Assembly: GCA_048498155.1 (NCBI GenBank)
Contig: JBEHYN010000006.1
Location: forward strand, 17,582-81,581
DNA length: 64,000 nucleotides
Direction: 5' to 3'
Source: BOG-938 sp048498155
GTDB lineage: Bacteria; Pseudomonadota; Alphaproteobacteria; Caulobacterales; Caulobacteraceae
Position 1 is the stretch's first letter. Every line of letters starts with the position of its first letter. A program made the translations under genes and the position numbers. The notes beneath the pieces are model-generated. The model made no database searches and was not told the origin of the DNA. It saw only the letters and a program-made list of their open reading frames with translations. Below, one piece after another: positions 34,321 to 42,448 of this stretch.

Positions 34321-36819
34321 TCATTCAAATTTTGATGGGGACGGGCCGCCGTCCCGCGCAATGTTCGCTGGCGTCAGCGAACGTGGCGCAGCCCTCATCA
34401 GGAAAGGCTCACTCTTCACGATACCACCAATGATGGACCGCCAGCGATAATCGTCCTTGCGGGCGTCATGCACGACCTTGCGCACGCTGGGCATATCGTA
34501 AGGCTCGACCTGCCGTCCAAGGGCGTAGGCCAAAAGTTTTTGTGTCATGGCCTGGACGAACTGTTCCTTGCGGGCCAGCAAAGCATCGCGCAGGCCGTTG
34601 GGGCCCTGGAATTTCGTCCCGTTGGGCAGAACGCCGGAGGAGTCGATCGGCGTTCCGGCGTCAACCGTGCGCCAGCGGCCGGTGGCGTCGAAATTCTCAA
34701 GCGCGAAGCCGAGCGGATCCATCGTGGCGTGACAGGCCGCGCACACTGGGTTCTTGCGGTGCTCCTCTAGCCGGGCGCGCACCGAGGCGGGCTTACCGCC
34801 GGCGCCGGTGTCCTTCAGGGCCGGAACATTAGGCGGCGGTTCGGGCGGCGGGGTGCCCAGCAGACTGTCCAGCACCCACTTGCCGCGCAGCACTGGAGAG
34901 GTGCGGTTGGGATAGGAGGTGACCATTTGCAGGCTGCCTTGGCCGAGCAGGCCGCCGCGCGGGCTGTCTGGCGGCAAATCGACCCGACGGAAGCGAATTC
35001 CGATGACATCGGGAATGCCGTAATGGCGCGCCAACCGCTCATTGAGGAAGGTGTAGCGGGCGCTGAGCAACTCCACCACGCTGCGATCGCGGTGAATCTG
35101 ATCGTTCACGAACAGGGTGGTCTCCTGCTCGAAGGCCGAGCGCAGCTCTTCGTCGAAGTCGGGGAACAGCTGCTGATCCGGGGCTGTCTCCTTGATATTG
35201 CGCAGCAGCAGCCACTGGCCGACGAAGTTATCAACCATGGCCTTGGAGCGAGGATCGGCCAGCATCCGGCGCACCTGTCCGTCAAGCACGGCGGGCTGGT
35301 GAAGTTTGCCCTGGGCGGCAAGGGTCGCCAGGGTTGGGTCGGGAATGCTGCTCCACAGGAAGAACGACAGGCGCGAGGCCAGTTCCCGGTCGCTAATGGG
35401 ATAGGCGCCGCCGGGCGCGACGCGCGGCGGGTCCTGCTCGACCCGGAATAGGAAGTTGGGCGAAGACAGGATGCGTGACACGCCGACTTGAAGCCCCGTG
35501 GTGAAATCGCCGCCTTGGCGGCCTTCACGGTAGAATCCCATCAGGGTCGCGGTTTCCTTGGCGGTTATGGGCCGCCGAAAAGCCTGGGTCGCCAGGGAGG
35601 TCAAAATTCGTTTGGCGCAAGGCTCTTCCTGGGCGGCCTTGGCGGGCTTGCACAGCAAGATCTTGCGCAGGCTGGCCGTATCCGCGTGACCTTGAGTGCT
35701 CGCATTGAATGGACCGCTGATCGCGACGCTGTCCAAGGCCTGGGCGCGGGTTTCATCGTACAACAACAGACGGCGCGCGGACCCGCCCAGGTGCATTACG
35801 GCGTTCTCGGGCTCGACGAAGCGTCCGACGAAGGACGCGCTGATCACCCGAGCGCCGGCTTTCACGGGCAGGCGCAGTTCCAGGCCCGCGTCGGCTTCGC
35901 GCGCCCATTTCTCCCAATCGTGGTCGCCGAAGATTTCCCCGGCAAAGCTTTCCGTCGCCGCAACGCCGTGGTCACCGCCGCCGATCATGAAGGTTTTGAT
36001 CCGGGCGCCGTCGATGCGGACGTCCAGTTGCTCGGGTTCCTGCAGCCCCATGATGTAGTCATAGAGTTGGCGGCGCAGGCGCAGTTTGATCAAATATTCC
36101 CCATCTGCAGGGAAGTTGTAGGTGATGCTGGCGCCCCCGCGCGACCCGAAGGGCAAGCCGTCGCTCTGGTCTTCCTGCGCCGCCAGCTTGGGCACCTTGA
36201 AGGTCTCGGTCACGGCGCCTGCGGGCGGCAGTCCCATCGCCTGACGGCTTACGCGTCGCGCCACGATCAGATAGCGCTCCAGCAAGGCGGGCGACACCGA
36301 TAGAAGGCTGGCGTTGTTGTCCAGGCCCTGGGTGTCGGCGTCGTCGGGCGGCAGCAGGGTGGCGGTGTCCACGTCCAGCCCCAGCAGATCGCGTACGGCG
36401 TTCTTGTACTCAGCCCGGTTCAGGCGGTGCAGGGCCTGGGTGCGGCCCGGATTGGGGTGTAGGGCGGCTTCATGGTCGAGCTGGCCTTCCAGCGCGGACA
36501 CAAAGGCGTCGGTAGTCTGGTTGTCAGGCCGGGGCTGTCCGGGCGGCGGCATCGCTCCCATGCGCAGTTTGCGCACCACCTTTTCCCAGGCCTCGGCGTC
36601 GGGTCCGACGTTGTTCAGGTCCTTGGTCTGCAACACCAGGCCGCCGGCCTTGCGCTTGTCGTTGTGACAGGTGAAGCAGTATTGGCTGAGGACGGCGCCG
36701 TCCGGATGGGCGGGGGCGGGCGTCGCAGCGGCCCTGACCCCACCGGACGGCGCGGCCACGCCAGCTGCACAGGCGATAAGCACAAAAAGCGCCTGCCCAA
36801 CACGAGATCTTAAGCCCAT
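34321..36819 (-). CDS. DUF1587/1595/1592/1588/1585 dihaem-type exported protein (copy 3)
   Basis: 832 aa from ATG 36819, chosen because it aligns with the starts of the other copies and follows GAGGAAG; an ATG-like extension upstream (to 36858) runs through the promoter side. LIAC with Cys17 is the best lipobox of the four. Haem motifs: CFTCH (Cys48, Cys51, His52) and CAACH in the DUF1588 part. DUF1587 (LNRAEYKNAVRDLLGLDVD) to DUF1585 are all complete. First gene of the operon with DUF1552 copy 3. Confidence 0.87.
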   Translation of the reverse strand: MGLRSRVGQALFVLIACAAGVAAPSGGVRAAATPAPAHPDGAVLSQYCFTCHNDKRKAGGLVLQTKDLNNVGPDAEAWEKVVRKLRMGAMPPPGQPRPDNQTTDAFVSALEGQLDHEAALHPNPGRTQALHRLNRAEYKNAVRDLLGLDVDTATLLPPDDADTQGLDNNASLLSVSPALLERYLIVARRVSRQAMGLPPAGAVTETFKVPKLAAQEDQSDGLPFGSRGGASITYNFPADGEYLIKLRLRRQLYDYIMGLQEPEQLDVRIDGARIKTFMIGGGDHGVAATESFAGEIFGDHDWEKWAREADAGLELRLPVKAGARVISASFVGRFVEPENAVMHLGGSARRLLLYDETRAQALDSVAISGPFNASTQGHADTASLRKILLCKPAKAAQEEPCAKRILTSLATQAFRRPITAKETATLMGFYREGRQGGDFTTGLQVGVSRILSSPNFLFRVEQDPPRVAPGGAYPISDRELASRLSFFLWSSIPDPTLATLAAQGKLHQPAVLDGQVRRMLADPRSKAMVDNFVGQWLLLRNIKETAPDQQLFPDFDEELRSAFEQETTLFVNDQIHRDRSVVELLSARYTFLNERLARHYGIPDVIGIRFRRVDLPPDSPRGGLLGQGSLQMVTSYPNRTSPVLRGKWVLDSLLGTPPPEPPPNVPALKDTGAGGKPASVRARLEEHRKNPVCAACHATMDPLGFALENFDATGRWRTVDAGTPIDSSGVLPNGTKFQGPNGLRDALLARKEQFVQAMTQKLLAYALGRQVEPYDMPSVRKVVHDARKDDYRWRSIIGGIVKSEPFLMRAAPRSLTPANIARDGGPSPSKFE

Positions 36820-36865
36820 ACGCCGCTTCCTCGACCCCGTTATTCCTTGGGGGTTCACACCGCAA

Positions 36866-36941
36866 ATTATCCGCCACCCGCATGGGGGCTGTCAATTCGG
36901 CCCTGTTGCCGCATGGACGACGACGATGGCCGGTGTAAAAT
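36866..36941. promoter_or_regulatory. Divergent promoter, module copy 3
   Basis: Minus strand: TTGACA (complement of 36890-36895), 18 bp, GATAAT (complement of 36866-36871). Plus strand: TGGACG (36914-36919), 16 bp, TAAAAT (36936-36941). The gap between the two -35 elements is 18 bp, eight more than in copies 1 and 2, while both spacers are unchanged. Confidence 0.7.
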
Positions 36942-36976
36942 GGTCGCCAACAACTATCGAATGGGAGGTCTGAATC

Positions 36977-38443
36977 ATGGGCGCTGAACGGCTGGGCATG
37001 GCGTGCTTGACAGCGAGCCTGCTGTTTGCGAGCGCCGCCTTCGGCGCCGAAGGGGACCTTCGACTGATCGATGCCAGCAAGCGCGACGACGTCGCGGCGG
37101 TTAAGGCGCTCTCGGCCTCCGGCGTCAATGTAAACGCCCACGCGCCCGACGGCTCCACGGCATTGCATTGGGCCGCGCAAAACGATGATCTGGCCCTCGC
37201 CGACGTCCTGATCCGAAAGGGCGCCAAGGTCGATGCGGCCACCGATCTCGGGGTTACACCCCTTTGGGTCGCCGCAAGCAATTCCAGCGCGCCGATGGTC
37301 GCGCGCCTGCTCGGCGCCCATGCCAACCCTAACATCGCGCCGCCCGCCAACGGCACGCCCCTGATGGTCGCCGCCCGGCTGGGCAATGCGCAGGCCGTCA
37401 AGGCGATGCTGGACCACGGCGCGGACCCCAACGCACAGGAATCCGCGCACGGCCAAACGGCCTTGATGTGGGCGGCCGCGGAGCATCATCCGGACGTTGT
37501 CGCTCTGTTGCTCGCGGCTCACGCGGACGTTCATGCGCGGTCCAAGACCTGGACCCAGCGCATCATGCTGTGCTGCCAGTACTTCGAGGGCGATTCCGGC
37601 GGCGCGGACACGGTAACAAAAGGCGGATACACTCCCCTTCTGTTCGCCGCCCAGGGTGGGGATTCGGAGTCCATTCGGCTCATTCTCGCCGCCGGGGGCG
37701 ACATCAAGGCGACCGCGGCGGACGGGACAAACGCCCTGACCATAGCGGCCCATGAGCAACAGTCAGACGCCGCTATTTTCCTGCTGGGCGCCGGCGCCGA
37801 TCCCAATGCGGCAGGGGCCGGTTACACCGTTCTGCACATCGCCGCCGTTTCCGGCGATTTAGCCTTGACCAAGGCCTTGCTCGATCATGGCGCTAATCCC
37901 AATGCTCGCCAGGAAAAGGGCAGCCCGACCAAGCAACTGCGCAGCGGACATTCCCTGGATTATCATTTGAACGGCGCCACGCCTTTCATTCTGGCCGCCT
38001 GCACGGCCCATGGCGACGTCATGAAACTCTTAGCCGCCAAGGGCGCCGATCCGTCCATCGCCACGAATGACGGCCGCACCGCGCTGATGGCGGCGGCCGG
38101 TCGAGGCACCCAGACGCAACAGGGACCACGACTGACCGAGCCTCAGATCATGGCAATCCTGAAACTGGCGGCCCAACTGGGAACGCCGGTCAATCAGGTC
38201 GACATAAACGGCGATACCGCCCTGCATATCGCCGCCACCCGCAGGCGCGATGGAATCGTGCAAGCCCTGGTGGACAGCGGCGCGTCCCTGGAGATCAAGA
38301 ACCGCAACGGTGAGACCCCGTTGGCGGCGGCGCTGAAGCCCCCGGCGGCGGCGATCGGATCGGGCCTGTCGGACGACCACGACTACCTTCTCAAGCATAC
38401 CGCGACGGCGGATCTACTCCGCAAGCTGGGGGCCAAGAGTTGA
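36977..38443 (+). CDS. Secreted ankyrin-repeat protein (copy 3)
   Basis: 488 aa from ATG 36977 with GGGAGG upstream. The signal peptide is LGMACLTASLLFASAAFGAE. About ten ankyrin repeats; the Cys-pair insertion reads IMLCCQYFEGDSGG (Cys199-Cys200). The third-from-last repeat region differs from the paralogues (GRGTQTQQGPRLTEPQ), so this copy is the most diverged of copies 2-4 at its C-terminal third. It ends 16 bp from the stop of DUF1552 copy 4. Confidence 0.85.
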   Translation: MGAERLGMACLTASLLFASAAFGAEGDLRLIDASKRDDVAAVKALSASGVNVNAHAPDGSTALHWAAQNDDLALADVLIRKGAKVDAATDLGVTPLWVAASNSSAPMVARLLGAHANPNIAPPANGTPLMVAARLGNAQAVKAMLDHGADPNAQESAHGQTALMWAAAEHHPDVVALLLAAHADVHARSKTWTQRIMLCCQYFEGDSGGADTVTKGGYTPLLFAAQGGDSESIRLILAAGGDIKATAADGTNALTIAAHEQQSDAAIFLLGAGADPNAAGAGYTVLHIAAVSGDLALTKALLDHGANPNARQEKGSPTKQLRSGHSLDYHLNGATPFILAACTAHGDVMKLLAAKGADPSIATNDGRTALMAAAGRGTQTQQGPRLTEPQIMAILKLAAQLGTPVNQVDINGDTALHIAATRRRDGIVQALVDSGASLEIKNRNGETPLAAALKPPAAAIGSGLSDDHDYLLKHTATADLLRKLGAKS

Positions 38444-38459
38444 CGGTGCTCTCGAGGCT

Positions 38460-39791
38460 TTAGACCTCGGAGAGCCGATCGATATCCAGCCTGTTCTTGC
38501 TGGTCCCCACGTGATCGGTGGGCAGGCCGAGCTTGTCCATCACGGCCATCAGCAGATTGGCCGTGGAGTCGCCGTCGTACTTCAAATGTCGACCGCCCTT
38601 GATCCCTTGATTGGGGCCGCCCACCAGCATCACGGGGACGCCGGTCTGAGCATGCAGATTGCTGTCGCTCATGCCCGCGCCGTAAATCAGCAGGGCGTGG
38701 TCCAGCAGTGAGCCATCGCCGTCCTGGGTCTTGCTCAGCTTGTCCAGGAAATAGGCGAACATCTGCATGTGATAGGTGTTGACCTTGGATAGGGCCGCTA
38801 TCTTTTCGGGGTCATTTTCATGATGGGACAGGGGGTGATGGCCCTCAGGGACCCCGATTTCAGGATAGGGACGGCCGGTGAATTCGCGGCCATACATGAA
38901 GGTGGTCACCCGGGTCAGGTCGGACTGAAAGGCCAGGACCTGCAGGTCGTACATCAGCTTGGCGTGCTCTGCGAAGGTCTGGGGAATGCCGACGGGTTGG
39001 TTCACCACCGGCATGTCTTTCGCGCTTTGCGCCTCGGCCTTCTGGATACGAGTCTCAATGTCGCGCACACCGTCCAGGTACTCCACCAGCCGTGTACGAT
39101 CGCTCGCGCCCAGACCCTGGTTCAGGTCCGCCGCCCGTTCCGAGACATAGTCAAGAATGCTGCGGTCTTGGCGCATATGAGCTAGCCGCGCGTTGGTCTC
39201 GGTGCTGCCCACATCGCCGAACAGCCGCTCGAAGACCAGACGCGGGTTGTTCTCCGGGGGAAGGGGCAAGTTAGGATTATGCCAAGCAATACTGTTGCCC
39301 ATGATGCAGGGGAAACCGTCGCAGACACCGGCCCCGTCCAGATTGTCCAGACCCAGCTCCAGTGACGGCAATTGGGTCTGTTGTCCGAAATGCAGAGCCA
39401 CCGCCTGATCGATGGAGACCGCGGCCTGGGGGACGCCTCCCGATGTCGTGCCCGGAGGAGTGCCCGTCAGGAATGCGGTCGTGGCCCGCGAGTGACCGCC
39501 GCCGCCGCCGGGCGGAACGTTCATGCCCGACAGCACCAGCAGGCGATCATGGAACGGCCCCAGGGGCTGCATGATCGGCGAGAGGTCGAAGGCTCCTGTG
39601 GTCTTAGGCGTCCAGTAGTCCATGGCCATGCCATTGGGGACATAGGCGACGCTCAGTCGCTTGACTGGCGCGATCTTGTCGGCGGCGCGGGCGAGCGCCG
39701 GGGTCATGGCGTCCAGCAACGGCAAGGCCACGCTCGCGCCCAGGCCTCGCAACAGGGTCCGACGGTGTAGCGACAGCTTCCTGATAATCAT
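38460..39791 (-). CDS. Tat-exported DUF1552 protein (copy 4)
   Basis: 443 aa from ATG 39791, eight bases after GAGG as in the other copies; an ATG two codons earlier (39797) is too close to that site. The Tat signal varies: SLHRRTLLRGLGASVALPLL. Conserved blocks: GVCDGFPCIMGNSIAWH, EYLDGVRDIETRIQKAE, HHPLSHHENDPEKIAAL and GGPNQGIKGGRHLKYDGD. Loop regions near 95-125 differ from copies 2 and 3. It follows DUF1592 copy 4 by 10 bp. Confidence 0.85.
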   Translation of the reverse strand: MIIRKLSLHRRTLLRGLGASVALPLLDAMTPALARAADKIAPVKRLSVAYVPNGMAMDYWTPKTTGAFDLSPIMQPLGPFHDRLLVLSGMNVPPGGGGGHSRATTAFLTGTPPGTTSGGVPQAAVSIDQAVALHFGQQTQLPSLELGLDNLDGAGVCDGFPCIMGNSIAWHNPNLPLPPENNPRLVFERLFGDVGSTETNARLAHMRQDRSILDYVSERAADLNQGLGASDRTRLVEYLDGVRDIETRIQKAEAQSAKDMPVVNQPVGIPQTFAEHAKLMYDLQVLAFQSDLTRVTTFMYGREFTGRPYPEIGVPEGHHPLSHHENDPEKIAALSKVNTYHMQMFAYFLDKLSKTQDGDGSLLDHALLIYGAGMSDSNLHAQTGVPVMLVGGPNQGIKGGRHLKYDGDSTANLLMAVMDKLGLPTDHVGTSKNRLDIDRLSEV

Positions 39792-39801
39792 GGTCATAAC
39801 C

Positions 39802-42291
39802 TCATTGCAGCGCCACGGCGCTCTTGCCGCCGCTTTCGGCGATCGACGGGGCGGCGACCGGTCGGGGCTGCGCGGTCCGCATCAGGAAAGCCTCGCTCTT
39901 GACGATGCCGCCGAGGATGGACCGCCAGCGATAGTCGTCCGCCCGAGCGTCATGCACGATCTTACGCACGGCCGGCATGTCGTAGGCTTCAAGCTGTCGG
40001 CCAAGGGCGTAGGACAACAGCCTTTCCGTCATGGCCTGCACGAACTGCTCCTTGCGGGCGAGCAATGCGTCGCGCAGGCCGTCGGGACCTTGGAACTTGG
40101 TCCCGTTTGGCAGAACGCCCGAGGAGTCGATGGGTGTTCCGGCATCGACGGTGCGCCACTTGCCGGTGGCGTCAAAATTCTCAAGCGCGAAACCCAGGGG
40201 GTCCATGGAAGCGTGGCAGGCGGCGCAGACGGGATTCTTGCGATGCTCTTCAAGGCGGGCGCGAACTGAGGCGGGCTTGCCGCCGGCGCCGGTGTCCTTC
40301 AGCCCCGGAACATTGGGCGGAGGCTGGGGCGGCGGGGTGCCCAGCAGATTGGACAGCACCCACTTGCCCCGCAGCACCGGCGAGGTGCGGTTAGGATAAG
40401 AGGTCACCATCAACAGGCTGCCCTGGCCGAGCAAGCCGCCGCGCGGGCTGTCCGCCGACAGATCGACCCGGCGGAAGCGCGTCCCATAGACATTGGGCAC
40501 GCCGTAGTGGTTCGCCAGCCGTTCATTGAGGAAGGTGTAGCGCGCGCTCAGCAACTCCACGACGGTGCGATCACGCTGGAGCTGGTCGTTAAAAAACAGC
40601 TTGGTTTCCTGCTCGAAGGCGTCGCGCAAAGCGTCGTCGAACCCCGGAAAGAGCGACTGGTCGGGCGCCGTGGCGCGCAGGTTGCGCAGCAAAAGCCACT
40701 GGCCGACGAAATTGTCGATCAAGGCCTTGGAGCGGGGATCGGCGACCATCCGCTTCACCTGCTGATCGAGCACGGCCGGCTGTCGCAGTTTGCCCTGGAC
40801 CGCCAAGCTCTCAAGGCTGCGATCGGGAATGCTGCTCCAAAGGAAGAAGGACAGCCGCGAGGCCAGCTCCAGGTCGCTGAGCCGGTAGGCCGACCCTGGC
40901 GAGGCGCGGGTGGGATCGTGCTCCACGCGGAACAGGAAATCCGGAGAGGCTAGGATGCAGGACAGGGCTTCTTGCAGGCCGGTCATGAAGTCGCCGGCTT
41001 TGCGGCCATCGCGGTAGTAGGCCATGATCTTCTGGACATCCTTGGCGGTCACCGGCCGGCGGTAGGCCTGGCTCGCCAACGAGGTCACGATCCGCCGCGC
41101 GCAGGGGCCTTCCTCGGCGGAGGTCTTGGGCCGGCATGTGAGAATCCGGCGCAAACTCGGCGTGTCCAACGGGCCAGCGGCAGGCGTCACATAGGGGCCG
41201 GTGATAGAGACGGTGTCCACCGCCTGCACGCGCGTGTCGTCCCGCGCCAGCAGCCCAGATGATTTGCGGGCGCGAATGAGGGCGTCCTGGGGATTGGCTG
41301 CGCGACCCACGAAGGACACGGAGATGACGCGCGGACCTGCCTTGACGGGCACGCGCACGTCCAGGCCGGCGTCGGCCTCATGCACCCAGCGCTCCCAATC
41401 CGGATCGCCATACAGCTCCCCTGCAAATCCCCTAGGAGCCGTCTTCCCGTGATCTTCAGCGCCGACCTTGAAAGTCTTTACGCGGACGCCGTCGATGCGA
41501 ACCTCGAGCTGTTCGGGTTCTTGCAGGCCGATGATGTATCCGTAAAGCGAGCGGCGCAGGCGGACCGCTATGAGGTACTCACCGTCCGTGGGGAAGTTGT
41601 AAGTCACAGCGGTCCCGCCGCGCGTTCCGAATGGAAGATCCTGCCCCTGATCTTCCTGTCCCGCATAAGTAGAAACCTTGAAGGTCTCGGAGCCGGCCGC
41701 CCCCGGCGCCGCGCCGAGCGCCTGGCGGCTCACGCGCCGCGCCACGATCAGGTAGCGCTCCAGCAAGGCGGGCGAGACCGATAGCAGGCTGGCGTTGTTG
41801 TCCAGGCCCTGGGTGTCGGCGTCGTCGGGCGGCAGAAGGGCGGCTGTATCCACGTCCAGCCCCAGCAGATCGCGTACGGCGTTCTTGTACTCGGCCCGGT
41901 TCAGGCGGTGCAGGGCCTGGGTGCGACCCGGATTGGGGTGTAGGGCGGCTTCGTGGTCGAGCTGGCCTTCCAGCGCGGACACAAAGGCGTCGGTAGTCTG
42001 GTTGTCAGGCCGAGGCTGTCCGGGCGGGGGCATGGCCCCCATGCGCAGCTTGCGCACCACCTTTTCCCAGGCCTCGGCGTCGGGTCCGACGTTGTTGAGG
42101 TCCTTAGTCTGCAACACCAGGCCGCCGGCCTTGCGCTTGTCGTTGTGGCAGGTGAAGCAGTATTGGCTGAGGACAGCGGTGTCGGGATGATCGGGTGCGG
42201 CGGCCGCCCGCCCCTCTCCCGTCGGAAAGATCCCAGCTGCGCAGGCGAACAGCACCACAAACGCCTGGGCCACACGGCTCTGCAAACTCAT
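39802..42291 (-). CDS. DUF1587/1595/1592/1588/1585 dihaem-type exported protein (copy 4)
   Basis: 829 aa. LFAC with Cys17; haem motifs CFTCH (Cys45, Cys48, His49) and CAACHASMDPLGFALE. All five DUFs are present. The segment between DUF1587 and DUF1595 (about 210-350) is markedly different from the other copies, while the first 130 residues after the haem motif are nearly identical to copy 3. GAGGAAA precedes ATG 42291. First gene of the operon with DUF1552 copy 4. Confidence 0.87.
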   Translation of the reverse strand: MSLQSRVAQAFVVLFACAAGIFPTGEGRAAAAPDHPDTAVLSQYCFTCHNDKRKAGGLVLQTKDLNNVGPDAEAWEKVVRKLRMGAMPPPGQPRPDNQTTDAFVSALEGQLDHEAALHPNPGRTQALHRLNRAEYKNAVRDLLGLDVDTAALLPPDDADTQGLDNNASLLSVSPALLERYLIVARRVSRQALGAAPGAAGSETFKVSTYAGQEDQGQDLPFGTRGGTAVTYNFPTDGEYLIAVRLRRSLYGYIIGLQEPEQLEVRIDGVRVKTFKVGAEDHGKTAPRGFAGELYGDPDWERWVHEADAGLDVRVPVKAGPRVISVSFVGRAANPQDALIRARKSSGLLARDDTRVQAVDTVSITGPYVTPAAGPLDTPSLRRILTCRPKTSAEEGPCARRIVTSLASQAYRRPVTAKDVQKIMAYYRDGRKAGDFMTGLQEALSCILASPDFLFRVEHDPTRASPGSAYRLSDLELASRLSFFLWSSIPDRSLESLAVQGKLRQPAVLDQQVKRMVADPRSKALIDNFVGQWLLLRNLRATAPDQSLFPGFDDALRDAFEQETKLFFNDQLQRDRTVVELLSARYTFLNERLANHYGVPNVYGTRFRRVDLSADSPRGGLLGQGSLLMVTSYPNRTSPVLRGKWVLSNLLGTPPPQPPPNVPGLKDTGAGGKPASVRARLEEHRKNPVCAACHASMDPLGFALENFDATGKWRTVDAGTPIDSSGVLPNGTKFQGPDGLRDALLARKEQFVQAMTERLLSYALGRQLEAYDMPAVRKIVHDARADDYRWRSILGGIVKSEAFLMRTAQPRPVAAPSIAESGGKSAVALQ

Positions 42292-42348
42292 ACGCGTGTT
42301 TCCTCAACCCGATGATTGTCTCGTTTTCTCTCGGGTTTTGCAGATTGA

Positions 42349-42415
42349 ATTATCGGCCAGGGCTACGCGGCCTGTCAATCGACACCATGGACGAGCGCCC
42401 TTCGCGGTGTAGTAT
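42349..42415. promoter_or_regulatory. Divergent promoter, module copy 4
   Basis: Minus strand: TTGACA (complement of 42373-42378), 18 bp, GATAAT (complement of 42349-42354). Plus strand: TGGACG (42388-42393), 16 bp, TAGTAT (42410-42415). The two -35 elements are 9 bp apart. TGTC-AATC-GACA forms a small inverted repeat over the minus -35. Confidence 0.7.
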
Positions 42416-42448
42416 TGCCAAAAGCGATATAGGCGGGAGGGCTCGATA

